Origin: Candidatus Gastranaerophilales bacterium
Lineage (GTDB): Bacteria; Cyanobacteriota; Vampirovibrionia; Gastranaerophilales; Gastranaerophilaceae
Length of the DNA stretch: 64,000 nt
Direction of reading: 5' to 3'
Assembly (NCBI GenBank): GCA_944323425.1
Contig: CALUSL010000007.1
Coordinates: 1 to 64,000 of the forward strand
In this document: positions 33,263 through 42,182 of the stretch, one piece after another
Layout: the number at the start of each line of letters is the position of its first letter
Position numbering within the stretch: the stretch's first letter is position 1
Program-made: the position numbers and the translations under genes
Notes under the pieces: model-generated
What the model saw: only the letters and a program-made list of their open reading frames with translations
Told to the model about the DNA's origin: nothing
Database searches by the model: none

Positions 33263-34825
33263 ATGACTAACAATGAATATAAAACAAGGAAAATAATAGT
33301 TGTTGACGATGACAGCATAGTTCTGTCTACACTGAAAATGCTTTTGGATATAGAAGGTTTTTCTAATGTAAATTATTTTCAGCAGCCGGAGAAGGCGCTG
33401 GAATATATAAAGGAGAACGTACCTGAACTGGTGCTTTCTGATTTTCTTATGCCTGATATGAACGGGATAGATTTTCTTTCGGAAGTAAAAAAAATGTATC
33501 CTGATATTAGTACGATTTTGCTCACCGGATACGCGGACAAGGAAAATGCAATAAAAGCAATTAACACTGTGGGTATTTATAAATATATTGAAAAGCCGTG
33601 GGATAATTCGGATTTACTGTTGAGTATAAAAAACGGACTCGAGCGCAGCGGATTGATTTCTGCGTTAAATCAAAAAATAGAAGAACTTTCGCAGGCAAAA
33701 AGCCAGCTCGAAAAATACTCTCATTCACTTGAAGAAATTGTTTTGCAAAAAACAGAAGATCTCGTACAATCTAATACAAAATTAAACGCAATCATAAACT
33801 TCTGTGCTGATGGTATTATTATTGTTTCAAAGGATAGAAAGATAGTTCAGGTGAATCCTGCATTTGAAAATATGACCGGACTATGTTCGAGTTTGCTTGA
33901 AAACAGTTGTATTGACAATTTGTTTACAACTTCTTGCAGTGAACTCGAAAAAATAACGAAAGACAAGAATATTCTTGTAAGAAATCTTGAATTAAAAAAT
34001 ACTATTGAGGACAAGAGTTTTCCTGTAGAAATTAATTTTGCTCCGATTCTTGCAGAAAATTCGGAAAATACTAATTATGTCGGCGTCGTTAGAAATGTAA
34101 GTCTGCAGAAAGAAATGGAACGATTGAGGGACGATTTTATAGCTACATTGACACATGACTTGAGAACTCCGCTTCTTGCTGCGATTCAAACATTGCAGTT
34201 TTTTCTTGATGGTACACTCGGTGAAATTGAGGAACGCCAGAGAACTCTTCTCGATACAATGAAAAAGAGCAATGAGGATATGCTCGGTCTGGTGAATGCA
34301 TTGCTTGAGGTTTACAAGTATGAATCCGGAAAGCTGAATTTGTGTAAAACTTCTTTTCTATTAAAGAAGTTTGTTGACGATTGTCTTCAGCAAATTCAAT
34401 CGCTTGCGGATAAAAAGAAAATACAAATTATTACTAATCTGGATAATCTTGATGACGCTGAAATATTCGCAGACCGAAATGAATTGAGGCGAGTTATTCT
34501 GAATTTGTGCGGAAATGCATTGAATCATACACCGGAAAACGGTACAATAGAAATTCTTGCACAGATTCAGGGAATGGATTTGCAGATTAGCGTGAAGGAT
34601 ACGGGTGTCGGTATGCCAAAGGGCGATGTGACCAAACTGTTCAAAAGATTTTCTCAGGGGTCGTCACAGAAACGTTCTGCCGGTACGGGACTCGGGCTTT
34701 ATTTATCACGGCAAATTGTAGAAGCACATGGAGGTAAAATCTGGGCAGAAAGTGAATTGGGAAAAGGAAGCGTATTTACTTTTTTACTGCCTGAAACATT
34801 GAGAATAAAAGAGAGGCTAAAATAA
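33263..34825 (+). CDS. hybrid sensor histidine kinase (REC-PAS-HisKA-HATPase)
   Basis: 520 residues. An N-terminal receiver domain (KIIVVDDDSIVLSTLKMLL, phospho-Asp in LVLSDFLMPDMNG, Lys in YIEKPWD) is followed by a coiled coil, a PAS domain (about 175-285, CADGIIIVSKDRKIVQVNPAFENMTG) and a kinase core. H-box: THDLRTPLLAA. N-box: NLCGNALNHTPENG. G-boxes: DTGVGMPKG and GTGLGLYLSRQIVEAHGG. There is no membrane segment, so it senses a cytoplasmic or receiver-delivered signal. It is followed one base later by a LuxR-type response regulator, its likely partner. Confidence 0.93.
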   Translation: MTNNEYKTRKIIVVDDDSIVLSTLKMLLDIEGFSNVNYFQQPEKALEYIKENVPELVLSDFLMPDMNGIDFLSEVKKMYPDISTILLTGYADKENAIKAINTVGIYKYIEKPWDNSDLLLSIKNGLERSGLISALNQKIEELSQAKSQLEKYSHSLEEIVLQKTEDLVQSNTKLNAIINFCADGIIIVSKDRKIVQVNPAFENMTGLCSSLLENSCIDNLFTTSCSELEKITKDKNILVRNLELKNTIEDKSFPVEINFAPILAENSENTNYVGVVRNVSLQKEMERLRDDFIATLTHDLRTPLLAAIQTLQFFLDGTLGEIEERQRTLLDTMKKSNEDMLGLVNALLEVYKYESGKLNLCKTSFLLKKFVDDCLQQIQSLADKKKIQIITNLDNLDDAEIFADRNELRRVILNLCGNALNHTPENGTIEILAQIQGMDLQISVKDTGVGMPKGDVTKLFKRFSQGSSQKRSAGTGLGLYLSRQIVEAHGGKIWAESELGKGSVFTFLLPETLRIKERLK

Positions 34826-34826
34826 T

Positions 34827-35501
34827 ATGACGATAAGAGTTTTGCTGGTTGAAGACCATACAATGATTAGAATGGGGACTGCTCTTGTTATTGAAAAAAC
34901 AGATGGTATAGAGCTTGTTGCCCAGGCTGAAAACGGTTTGCAGGGAGTTCAGGCAGCAAAAGAGTTTTTGCCGGATGTTATTCTTATGGATATAGGTTTG
35001 CCTGTTATGGATGGAATAGAGGCTACCAGACAAATTAAAGAATTGAACCTGAATTCGAAAATTTTGATTTTTACCTCAAGGGAAAATGATGACGATGTAT
35101 TTGCTGCGCTGGCTGCAGGTGCAGACGGTTATATAATGAAAGGTGCGACACCGGAGCAGCTGACGTCTGCAATTGTTGCTGTAAACGAGGGTACTGCCTG
35201 GCTAGATCCTGCTATTGCCAGACTTGTGCTTTCCAGTGTGCAAAGACAAAATCAAAAAGAAGAAGAAAATAGCATGTCTCAGCCAAATTTCAAGACAGGT
35301 AAAAATTCTTTTGGTTTGACAGATAGAGAAATGGAAGTTTTGGCTTTGATTGTTGATGGATTGTCTAATCCTGAAATTGCGCAGAAACTTTTTATTACAA
35401 GGGCTACAGCAAAAGCACATGTTCACAGTATCCTACAGAAACTATATGTTGATGACAGGACACAGGCTGCTGTAACCGCCATGAGAGAGGGGCTTGTTTA
35501 A
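34827..35501 (+). CDS. NarL/FixJ-type response regulator
   Basis: 224 residues. The receiver domain (VLLVEDHTMIRMGTALVIE, phospho-Asp in DVILMDIGLPVMDG, Thr/Ser in ILIFTSREND, Lys in IMKGATPEQL) is joined to a LuxR helix-turn-helix (LTDREMEVLALIVDGLSNPEIAQKLFITRATAKAHVHSIL). It is predicted to be a phosphorylation-controlled transcription factor paired with the adjacent kinase. The next gene starts two bases downstream, so all three are likely one operon. Confidence 0.93.
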   Translation: MTIRVLLVEDHTMIRMGTALVIEKTDGIELVAQAENGLQGVQAAKEFLPDVILMDIGLPVMDGIEATRQIKELNLNSKILIFTSRENDDDVFAALAAGADGYIMKGATPEQLTSAIVAVNEGTAWLDPAIARLVLSSVQRQNQKEEENSMSQPNFKTGKNSFGLTDREMEVLALIVDGLSNPEIAQKLFITRATAKAHVHSILQKLYVDDRTQAAVTAMREGLV

Positions 35502-35503
35502 AA

Positions 35504-36433
35504 ATGAGACTGGCTTTTCCTGTTGTCGGTTTTTTAATACTGTCCGTATCGCTGGCTCAGGTAGCTTTTTCAGGTCCGTTTCAGAAAAAGCCAAAGCCTC
35601 AGAATAATATGCCTAAAACTATGGAAGAGTATAGAATAGAGGCTGAAAAACAGGCAGAAAAAAACAAACAGATTCCTCCTCCGCAGGTAGAAAAAGATAA
35701 AAAAATTGTAGAAATTCCGGATCCTCAAATAACTCTGCAAAAATACAACAATCCTCCGGGGCAGGTTGATATAGACCTGTCAAATCTAAAAAAGAAAAGG
35801 AAAGTTAATTCTATCGGGGTTGCAAATCCTGATTATAATTTGCTTGCATATACTTCTGTTTTTTTCTATCCTGCGTCGAAAACAGTGTCTTCCGAACTTT
35901 ATGTGTTAAGGCTGGATGAATCCGAGCCGGTTAAAGAAAGAATAGCAAACGCAAATATAAAGGATGGAATTATTTCTCTGTATAAGACGGGTATGGATGC
36001 ACTTACTGTTGATTTACAAAAGACTTTAACAATAGTTGACTGGTCTGCTGACGGTAAAAGGCTTGCAATTAAAGAAAAAATTGCATCAATCGAAGACGGT
36101 ATGTGGAAAACTAATTTACTTGTTTATGATTTTACAACAAGGAAAATGAGGGAATTGCCGGAAGTTCGTGAAGCAATAAAATATTACTGGCTGAATAATG
36201 AAAAATTGGATTTAAATGAAGTACGATGGGATATTTATCCCATAGGATGGGATTCTTTGAATCCGGACAGAATTATTGTTTTTGCTTATGCTTATACAGG
36301 CGAAAAGCCGAAATATCTCGGTGCCTGGTCGATAGATTATGAAGGGGACAGAACAAAACAAATGTCTCTTACTGATACAAATTTTGAGGTTGCTCAAAAC
36401 GGTTCTGCACTCAAACTTATTCCGCCATACTAG
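35504..36433 (+). CDS. exported hypothetical protein, possible beta-propeller
   Basis: 309 residues: a signal peptide (MRLAFPVVGFLILSVSLAQVAFS), a Pro/Lys/Gln-rich linker to about 105, then a beta-rich domain with phrases such as IVDWSADGKRLAIKEK, NLLVYDFTTRKMREL and WDSLNPDRIIVFAY. The WSADGKRLAI type of phrase recalls TolB/WD40-like propeller blades. No firm family assignment. Co-transcribed with the two-component pair, so it may be an accessory or output protein. Its 3' end overlaps the convergent CDF gene by 17 bases. Confidence 0.7.
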   Translation: MRLAFPVVGFLILSVSLAQVAFSGPFQKKPKPQNNMPKTMEEYRIEAEKQAEKNKQIPPPQVEKDKKIVEIPDPQITLQKYNNPPGQVDIDLSNLKKKRKVNSIGVANPDYNLLAYTSVFFYPASKTVSSELYVLRLDESEPVKERIANANIKDGIISLYKTGMDALTVDLQKTLTIVDWSADGKRLAIKEKIASIEDGMWKTNLLVYDFTTRKMRELPEVREAIKYYWLNNEKLDLNEVRWDIYPIGWDSLNPDRIIVFAYAYTGEKPKYLGAWSIDYEGDRTKQMSLTDTNFEVAQNGSALKLIPPY

Positions 36434-37325
36434 GAAGATTAATATGTTGTGTCTCAAGAGGTTCAACATGTATTGTGACTTCTGTGTTTCCAAGGTGGTT
36501 TTCTATATCCTTTTCTAATTCATCACACAAATCGTGTGCGAATTTTATAGTTCTTTCACCTTCCAGTATAAGTGTTATATTTATTTCTTTATTCTTTCCT
36601 GCTTTACGCGTCTTTATTTCTTTAATTCCGCATATTCCATGTTCATTATATTTTTTTATAATTTCTTTAATTTCATCGATATTTTTTTCTGGCAATGAAC
36701 CGTCCAGCAGGTTGTTAACGGATTCCTTGCAGATTTTAAATCCGGTATAAAAAATTATGGATGATACAACTATCGCCAGTATAGGGTCAATAATATGAAT
36801 TCCCGTATAATGAATGCAAATAAGCCCTATAAACACGGTAAGAGAGGAATAAATGTCAGTGTTTAAATGTTCGGCGTCAGCATAAAGTGCCATTGAATCA
36901 GTATTTTTTGCAACTTTCATTAAATATGCACTAACAATTATATTCACAATAACTGATACTAACATAACACCCATTGCAAGATATCCGTTTGACATCGGTT
37001 CAGAGGCACCTGTGAATTTTTTTACAACCTCGTAGATAATATAGAACGCTGCTAATATTATTAACAATCCTTCGACCAGCCCTGAAAAATCTTCATATTT
37101 TCCGTGTCCGAACTGATGATCTGTGTCAGCCGGTTGTTCTGACTTATGTACAGAAAACAGGGTTATTATTGAGGCGAGCATGTCGCTGCAGGAATGAATT
37201 GCTTCTGATATTATACTGATACTTCCGGATATGTATCCGACTATGAGTTTTAGGATAATTAGAAGTGCATTTGACGCAACAGAAAGTTTTGCTGCTAATT
37301 TTTTGTTTTGAAAAAGTTGTTTCAT
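36417..37325 (-). CDS. cation diffusion facilitator transporter
   Basis: 302 residues, six membrane helices plus a cytoplasmic C-terminal domain. Metal-site motifs are in helix 2 (SEAIHSCSDMLAS: His and Asp) and helix 5 (YADAEHLNTDIYSS: His and Asp), with DHQFGHGKYED between. The soluble domain (KKYNEHGICGIKEIKTRKAG..., HVEP) is typical. CDF proteins export zinc, iron or manganese by proton antiport; the metal is not predictable here. Its ATG overlaps the stop of the fliT-like gene, an odd operon partner. Confidence 0.93.
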   Translation of the reverse strand: MKQLFQNKKLAAKLSVASNALLIILKLIVGYISGSISIISEAIHSCSDMLASIITLFSVHKSEQPADTDHQFGHGKYEDFSGLVEGLLIILAAFYIIYEVVKKFTGASEPMSNGYLAMGVMLVSVIVNIIVSAYLMKVAKNTDSMALYADAEHLNTDIYSSLTVFIGLICIHYTGIHIIDPILAIVVSSIIFYTGFKICKESVNNLLDGSLPEKNIDEIKEIIKKYNEHGICGIKEIKTRKAGKNKEINITLILEGERTIKFAHDLCDELEKDIENHLGNTEVTIHVEPLETQHINLPSMAE

Positions 37326-37699
37326 TATTCTCTAAAATCCAGAATTTTTCCCTGAACAGCTTCTGCGCCGGAATACGCACTGACCAGTTTTGTGTTTTTT
37401 GAGGTTTTGTGTAATTCTTTTTTTATTTCATCTCTGACAAGAGTAAGCGCGTTTATATTTGCTCTCTCCTGCTCATCAATTTTTTTGCATATTTCTTCAA
37501 GTTCTGAAAGATCGACGGAGTTGTTTACCAGTTTTTTTACAAGTTCATTTGACTGAGCTAGTAATTGATCCTTTTTGTTCAGATATGCGATTAATTCGTT
37601 GTATAATTCACGGTCAATAAGCTGTCCTATCTGAATAGAAAGCTCGTAAAGCTGTCCGTATAATATTTTTAAGTTATTTAAATCTGGATTTTTTTTCAT
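37325..37699 (-). CDS. small helical protein, FliT/FlgN-like chaperone candidate
   Basis: 124 residues, nearly all alpha-helical with heptad patterns (LYGQLYELSIQIGQLIDREL, LNKKDQLLAQSNELVKKLV, LEEICKKIDEQERANINAL). Size, helical character and place directly after fliS (4-base ATGA overlap) fit a FliT- or FlgN-type flagellar export chaperone. Sequence identity cannot be judged by eye, so this rests mainly on context. Its stop overlaps the CDF transporter start by one base. Confidence 0.6.
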   Translation of the reverse strand: MKKNPDLNNLKILYGQLYELSIQIGQLIDRELYNELIAYLNKKDQLLAQSNELVKKLVNNSVDLSELEEICKKIDEQERANINALTLVRDEIKKELHKTSKNTKLVSAYSGAEAVQGKILDFRE

Positions 37700-38205
37700 G
37701 CATATTCTCCATCATCGGATTCATCATCATCGTCATCTGAATCGTCAGTATCGTCTTGCTCTTCATCGTCTTCTTCGTATTCGTTATTTTTTGAATATTT
37801 ATCGGTAGTGTAACTATCCAGCACACCGCCTGATGCTTTAAATTTTTGTATAGCTTCCCTCCATGTGTCTCTGAGCGCGGTGACATGTCTGATTACTTCA
37901 TCAAGATAGTCCTCACGTTTTTTTATATTTGCCTCAAGAAGCCTTCTGTTCAAATAATCATAAAGAGAAAACAGGTTTTTTGCAAAAGTTCCGCCGTTTT
38001 CCATATCAAGTGTTGCCTGAAATTCTGTAATAATATTTTGAGCTTTTACTATATTATTGTGAATTTTTTCTATATTTTTTTCTGCAAATCCCTGTTTTGC
38101 AAGGTGCAAAAATTTTACCGCACCATCATATAACATTAGAAGAATTTGTTCTCTTGGTGCTGTTTCTACTTGAGTTTGTTTGTATTGTTTTAAATATGGA
38201 TTCAT
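37696..38205 (-). CDS. fliS: flagellin export chaperone FliS with acidic tail
   Basis: 169 residues from ATG 38205 (MNPYLKQYKQTQVETAPREQ); the longer ORF to 38289 runs into the rpmB terminator. QILLMLYDGAVKFLHLAKQGF and YDYLNRRLLEANIKKREDYLDEV are classic FliS. Residues after about 128 are an added, almost purely acidic tail (DDTDDSDDDDDESDD), not usual in FliS (about 130 residues). FliS binds the flagellin C-terminus and prevents premature polymerisation. A GAGAAG ribosome site lies upstream. Confidence 0.92.
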   Translation of the reverse strand: MNPYLKQYKQTQVETAPREQILLMLYDGAVKFLHLAKQGFAEKNIEKIHNNIVKAQNIITEFQATLDMENGGTFAKNLFSLYDYLNRRLLEANIKKREDYLDEVIRHVTALRDTWREAIQKFKASGGVLDSYTTDKYSKNNEYEEDDEEQDDTDDSDDDDDESDDGEYA

Positions 38206-38289
38206 ATTGCTTCTCAGTAAAAATTTAGCATGTTTATTACGTGATGTCGAATGCAACTTTAATCCATTGATTATAACAATAAAATTCAA

Positions 38290-38339
38290 AAAAAGTAAAG
38301 AGTCGTATAAATGATATTTGAAACGACCCTTTACTTTTT
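38290..38339. terminator. bidirectional terminator between rpmB and fliS
   Basis: aaaaagtaaagagtcgt (38290-38306) pairs with acgaccctttacttttt (38323-38339) with a single A-C mismatch, and the stem ends in A/T runs on both sides. It lies 23 bases past the rpmB stop on the minus strand and ends rpmB transcription before fliS. Confidence 0.8.
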
Positions 38340-38361
38340 GTTTTTCTGGTTTAAATCTTTT

Positions 38362-38553
38362 TTATACAGCGCGTTGAACTTTTCCTGCTCTTATGCAAGA
38401 AGTACATACATTAATTCTTTTAACTGTACCGTTTTGCATAACTTTTACAGATTGCAGATTGGGTTCTTGTCTGTGCACATTTTGTTTATGTGAAAAAGAA
38501 ATTTTTGCTGCTTTTAAAGATTTTTTACCGCATACATCACACTGTTTTGACAT
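38362..38553 (-). CDS. rpmB: 50S ribosomal protein L28 (bL28)
   Basis: 63 residues from ATG 38553 with AAAGGGA upstream; the longer open frame start at 38622 is rejected. MSKQCDVCGKKSLKAAKISFSHKQN..., RQEPNLQSVKV and RINVCTSCIRAGKVQ give the L28 pattern with two CxxC pairs, the zinc-binding form. Single-gene unit with a terminator. Confidence 0.95.
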   Translation of the reverse strand: MSKQCDVCGKKSLKAAKISFSHKQNVHRQEPNLQSVKVMQNGTVKRINVCTSCIRAGKVQRAV

Positions 38554-38644
38554 AGTGTTCCCTTTCAATCGTTTATATTGCTTTTTAAGCATACTTGAAA
38601 AAAGTTTTAATATCAAGCCCAAATTTAATGAGCTTAAAAGAATT

Positions 38645-39355
38645 TTACTTAATCAAGTCTTTCATATCTTTTACAGCGATATCTAGACCGTCAAAAATAG
38701 CCTTAGCAATTATGTTATGCCCTATGTTTAGTTCATTCAGACCGTCAATTTCTTTCATTCTGTGAACATTTTCATAGGTAAGTCCATGACCGGCGTTTAC
38801 GCCTAATCCAAGAATTGTTGCATAATCAGCTGCATCCTTCAGCTTCTGAAACTCTTTTTCTTCTTCCGGTGTTCCGAATGCTTCGGAATATCTTCCGGTG
38901 TGCAATTCAATGTATTGAGCTCCTGTTTTTTCAGCGGCAGCCACCTGTTCCCTGTTTGGATCAATAAAAAGGCTGACGACTATGCCCGCATCAACAAGCG
39001 GTTTTACAAACGCCGTTATTTTTTCCAGCTGTCCTGCTACATCAAGACCACCTTCTGTTGTTAGTTCCTGTCTTTTTTCAGGCACAATACAACAGTTATC
39101 CGGTAATAGTCTCAGTGCAATTTTTTGCATTTCATCAGTTGCCGCCATTTCGAGATTCAGTCTTACATATAGTATTTTTTTTAGAGCTTCGACATCCGCA
39201 TCTTTTATATGCCTTCTATCTTCTCTAAGATGAACAGTTATTGCGTCTGCTCCAGCTTTTTCGCAAACAACAGCTGCTTCAACTACATCCGGAGCAGCTC
39301 CTCCTCTTGCATTTCTTAGTGTTGCAACGTGATCAATATTTACACCTAATAACAT
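38645..39355 (-). CDS. pdxJ: pyridoxine 5'-phosphate synthase
   Basis: 236 residues, a TIM-barrel enzyme condensing aminoacetone phosphate derivative and deoxyxylulose phosphate in vitamin B6 synthesis. The signature [15 protein letters not shown] is at residues 4-18. [26 protein letters not shown] and [10 protein letters not shown] follow in normal order. Its substrate deoxyxylulose phosphate is shared with the MEP pathway represented by ispF here. Length is usual. Confidence 0.96.
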   Translation of the reverse strand: MLLGVNIDHVATLRNARGGAAPDVVEAAVVCEKAGADAITVHLREDRRHIKDADVEALKKILYVRLNLEMAATDEMQKIALRLLPDNCCIVPEKRQELTTEGGLDVAGQLEKITAFVKPLVDAGIVVSLFIDPNREQVAAAEKTGAQYIELHTGRYSEAFGTPEEEKEFQKLKDAADYATILGLGVNAGHGLTYENVHRMKEIDGLNELNIGHNIIAKAIFDGLDIAVKDMKDLIK

Positions 39356-39385
39356 AATTTTACTTCCTTATCTGTTCCTAAAATT

Positions 39386-39421
39386 ACTTTAGCCGGCTCA
39401 CCGTAGCGAGCGGGCTAAAGT
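39386..39421. terminator. hairpin downstream of the pseudopilin gene
   Basis: actttagccggctc (39386-39399) pairs with gagcgggctaaagt (39408-39421) with one mismatch. It lies 30 bases past the stop of the minus-strand pseudopilin gene and just before pdxJ. The minus-strand tail aattttagg is only moderately U-rich, so termination may be partial. Confidence 0.6.
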
Positions 39422-39451
39422 TTCATTAAATTATTCTATATAATTATAGTA

Positions 39452-40054
39452 TTAACGGGATATTGCGGATTGGTAGTAGCAAGGCGGATATTTACATTCA
39501 GCAGAGACTGAAGTATAGTCTTCGTTTGGGTATGGTAATGCTGTAATTGGTTTTTTGCTTCCGTCATTGTATTCTCCATCTTTGTCTGCAGAGAATATAC
39601 ACCAGCGGTCTTTTCCGAATTTGTTCGGTCCCTTCATCCCGTTTGTATCAACAGCAAATCCCCATACCTGATTTGTCGGCAGTGCCCAGGCTATACCTGA
39701 AATATCAACAAATACATTGTCAGAAGCCGGACATGGTCCCTGGTCGTCAGCGTTGTAATCCCAGCAGTCAGTTGCTGATCCGTTTTCTGAGCAATCTTTT
39801 GCTATATTAAAATATTTTTTGAAGTTGTCAAAAGATTTATTAATATTATTACGTTTATATGTATTTTCTGCATTCATTCTGTCAATTGTTTGGGCAAATA
39901 TAGAGACAGCTTTTTTGTACTGTGCGAAATATTGTTTGTCGTTTGTTGAATTATTGAGAGCCGGAATAGTGAGTGAAGCAATTACACCGATAATAACAAG
40001 GGTCGTCAATGCTTCTGCAAGAGTAAATCCGCTTTTTGTCTTAGTGCTTTTCAT
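39452..40054 (-). CDS. type II/IV pseudopilin-like protein
   Basis: 200 residues. The prepilin leader is MKSTKTKSG^FTLAEALTTLVIIGVIASLTIPAL, with Glu at +5 and a hydrophobic helix. A globular domain with several Cys follows (AKDCSENGSATDCWD, ECKYPPCYYQ). A segment DISGIAWALPTNQVWGFAVDTNGMKGPNKFGKD recurs in many such small pilins of this lineage (recollection, not checked). The substrate of a PilD-like peptidase and a type II/IV assembly system encoded elsewhere. GAGGAA ribosome site. Confidence 0.85.
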   Translation of the reverse strand: MKSTKTKSGFTLAEALTTLVIIGVIASLTIPALNNSTNDKQYFAQYKKAVSIFAQTIDRMNAENTYKRNNINKSFDNFKKYFNIAKDCSENGSATDCWDYNADDQGPCPASDNVFVDISGIAWALPTNQVWGFAVDTNGMKGPNKFGKDRWCIFSADKDGEYNDGSKKPITALPYPNEDYTSVSAECKYPPCYYQSAISR

Positions 40055-40197
40055 AATAAATTCCTCTTTTTACTAATTCTTAAAATTTAAACTATTTAAA
40101 CTATTCAAAAAAATATTGTTAGTATATAATTTATTGTAGCATGTTTGTATTTGTGAAACAATAATGTTATTATAACCACGGAAATAGAGGAAAAAAC

Positions 40198-40884
40198 ATG
40201 TCAGAAGGTCACTGGATAGCAAACATAGGTAATTTTAGTTTTAACGTTGATACGCTGATTACCATGTGGATTACGATGGCAATACTTATACTGTTTGCCT
40301 TTTTAGCAACGAGAAAACTTTCTATTATTCCTACAAAAATGCAATCTATTGCTGAGGGTATACTTCGCTTCTTCGGTGGTCTTACGGAATCTATGATAGG
40401 AAAAACAGGAGCGAAGCATGTACCGTTGATTGCTTCTCTGTTTCTGTTCATTGTTACCGCAAACCTTATGGGACAGCTGCCATGGAAAATTTATCATCTT
40501 AAACAGGGTGAGCTGGCTTCTCCTACAAATGACATTAATATGACGGCAGGAATGGCAATTCTTGTCTTAATATATTATGTATATCAAGGTGTAAGAGCAA
40601 AAGGCATCAGATACTTTTTGCGCAGTTTTAATCCAATAGATATTGTTGAAGCAATAGTTGAGCTTGCAGAAATGGTTATTCGTCCTTTCACTCTGGCTCT
40701 CCGACTTTTTGCCAATATCCTAGCAGGTGAATTGCTGGTTGCGGCTTTTGTTGGTATTTTTGCATATCTTCTTCCGCTTCCGATAATGTTATTTGAAGTT
40801 TTTGTAGCTTTTGTTCAGGCACTTGTATTTACGATGCTGGCTACAGCATATGTTGCTCTCGCTACGGCGGAGGATGAACACTAG
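40198..40884 (+). CDS. atpB: ATP synthase F0 subunit a
   Basis: 228 residues with five to six membrane helices. The essential channel Arg is in FTLALRLFANILAGELLV (about residue 170). FVAFVQALVFTMLATAYVALAT is the last helix. First gene of the cluster a-c-b'-b-delta-alpha-gamma. GAGGA lies ahead of the ATG. No atpI is upstream; a leftward pseudopilin is the neighbour. Length is normal for the short cyanobacterial type. Confidence 0.95.
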   Translation: MSEGHWIANIGNFSFNVDTLITMWITMAILILFAFLATRKLSIIPTKMQSIAEGILRFFGGLTESMIGKTGAKHVPLIASLFLFIVTANLMGQLPWKIYHLKQGELASPTNDINMTAGMAILVLIYYVYQGVRAKGIRYFLRSFNPIDIVEAIVELAEMVIRPFTLALRLFANILAGELLVAAFVGIFAYLLPLPIMLFEVFVAFVQALVFTMLATAYVALATAEDEH

Positions 40885-40935
40885 AAAGATTTTGTTGAAA
40901 CGTACAAGCTAAATCAGATAAAAAAGGAGAAAATT

Positions 40936-41187
40936 ATGGCAGTAGAACAATTGACAACAGTAACAGGCAGTCTTGCTGATATCGGTGCAGGTCTTGCAAT
41001 CGGTTTCGGTGCAATCGGTGCTGGTTTAGGTATCGGTGTTGCGACAAAAGGACTTTTGGAAGCTATTTCAAGACAACCTGAAATTGCCGGTAAAGCGGTA
41101 GGTTTCTTCCTTTTGGGTGCAGCTCTTGCAGAAGCTTGTGCTATTTACGGTTTGTTTATCGCTATGAAATTGAGCGGTATGATTTAG
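40936..41187 (+). CDS. atpE: ATP synthase F0 subunit c
   Basis: 83 residues, a two-helix hairpin. Helix 1 is Gly-rich (GAIGAGLGIGVATKG), the loop is ISRQPEIAG, and helix 2 has the ion-binding Glu in AALAEACAIYGLFIA. The Gln and Ser/Thr partners typical of sodium-binding rings are not seen beside it, which points to proton coupling (inference). AAGGAG precedes the ATG. Confidence 0.96.
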   Translation: MAVEQLTTVTGSLADIGAGLAIGFGAIGAGLGIGVATKGLLEAISRQPEIAGKAVGFFLLGAALAEACAIYGLFIAMKLSGMI

Positions 41188-41209
41188 TTCTTTTTTTGAG
41201 GCAGTTTAA

Positions 41210-41686
41210 ATGGAATTCAATGCAACATTATTAGTTTCATCAATAAGTTTTGTAATTTTTGTTATCATTATGAACCAGATATTGTATAAGCCAATATTGG
41301 CTATAATGCAACAACGTAAGGATTATATTGACAACAACAAATTGGCTGTTGATGAACATAAAAAACACGCAAAGGAGCTTCTCGATAATAAAGATAAAAA
41401 AATTGTCGAGGCTAATAAGAAATCACGAGATATTGTTGCAGCGACCGTTGAATCCTTAAAAGAAGAAGAATCAAGAATGCTCGGAAATACGAGAGCCGAG
41501 ATGAACAGCTATTTTAACGATAAAAAACGGATTATAGCGGATGAAAAGAATAATACTGTAAACAATCTGGCTTTTAATGTTGCGGATATTGCAAACAATA
41601 TTACAACAAAACTGGTCGGCTACGGTGTAGCTTTTGACCCGTTGAGCGAAGATGAAGTTAAAGAGGTGATTAGAAAGAATGCTTGA
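41210..41686 (+). CDS. atpF': ATP synthase F0 subunit b' (b-type stator, first copy)
   Basis: 158 residues: one N-terminal membrane helix (FNATLLVSSISFVIFVIIMNQILYKPI) then a long charged coiled coil (KPILAIMQQRKDYIDNN, HKKHAKELLDNKDKK). This is the stator subunit; a second, different b gene follows, overlapping by 8 bases. Two unlike b subunits (b and b') are the cyanobacterial/chloroplast arrangement. Confidence 0.9.
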   Translation: MEFNATLLVSSISFVIFVIIMNQILYKPILAIMQQRKDYIDNNKLAVDEHKKHAKELLDNKDKKIVEANKKSRDIVAATVESLKEEESRMLGNTRAEMNSYFNDKKRIIADEKNNTVNNLAFNVADIANNITTKLVGYGVAFDPLSEDEVKEVIRKNA

Positions 41687-42182
41687 TTTAAGTTGGAATA
41701 ATATATTACATTCGAATGCGATTAACTTCGTTATAATGGTGGCTTTCTTTCTTTTCATCGCTTATAAGATGAAAGTTTCGCAGGCTGTTGAAAATCACAG
41801 AGCTTCAATACAAAAAACTATTGAAGATTCTGATCTTCTGAAGAAGGATTCTGCTGAAGAGTTACAAAAAGTTGAAAAATCTTTGGAAAATCTTCCGCAG
41901 GAACTTGAGGGTATTTTGAAAAATGCCGAGCAGACGGCAAAGGCTTATGAATCAAAAACAAAGGCTGAAATAGACAAACTTGTTCAGTCAATAAAAGACA
42001 ATACGGAAAAACAGATTAGCGCTGAAGAAAAGCATACGAATTCTGTTGTACTGAAAAATGCCGGTAATGCATCTGTAGAGGTTGCGCAGAAGCAGGTTAT
42101 GAAAGCTTTGGAACGGGACAATTCTCTCCATCGCAAATTTATTAGTGATTTTATTAATGAAATAGACGGGCTTGAAGTTTAA
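41679..42182 (+). CDS. atpF: ATP synthase F0 subunit b
   Basis: 167 residues: membrane helix (SNAINFVIMVAFFLFIAYKM) followed by a coiled-coil stalk (VENHRASIQKTIEDSDLLKKDS...). It begins inside the b' gene and its stop overlaps the atpH start. Together with b' it forms the peripheral stalk. Confidence 0.92.
   Translation: MLDLSWNNILHSNAINFVIMVAFFLFIAYKMKVSQAVENHRASIQKTIEDSDLLKKDSAEELQKVEKSLENLPQELEGILKNAEQTAKAYESKTKAEIDKLVQSIKDNTEKQISAEEKHTNSVVLKNAGNASVEVAQKQVMKALERDNSLHRKFISDFINEIDGLEV

Noticed and set aside
40936-41187. Sodium-coupled ATP synthase
   Set aside because: The c subunit lacks the Gln and Ser/Thr ligands that accompany Glu in sodium-binding rings.
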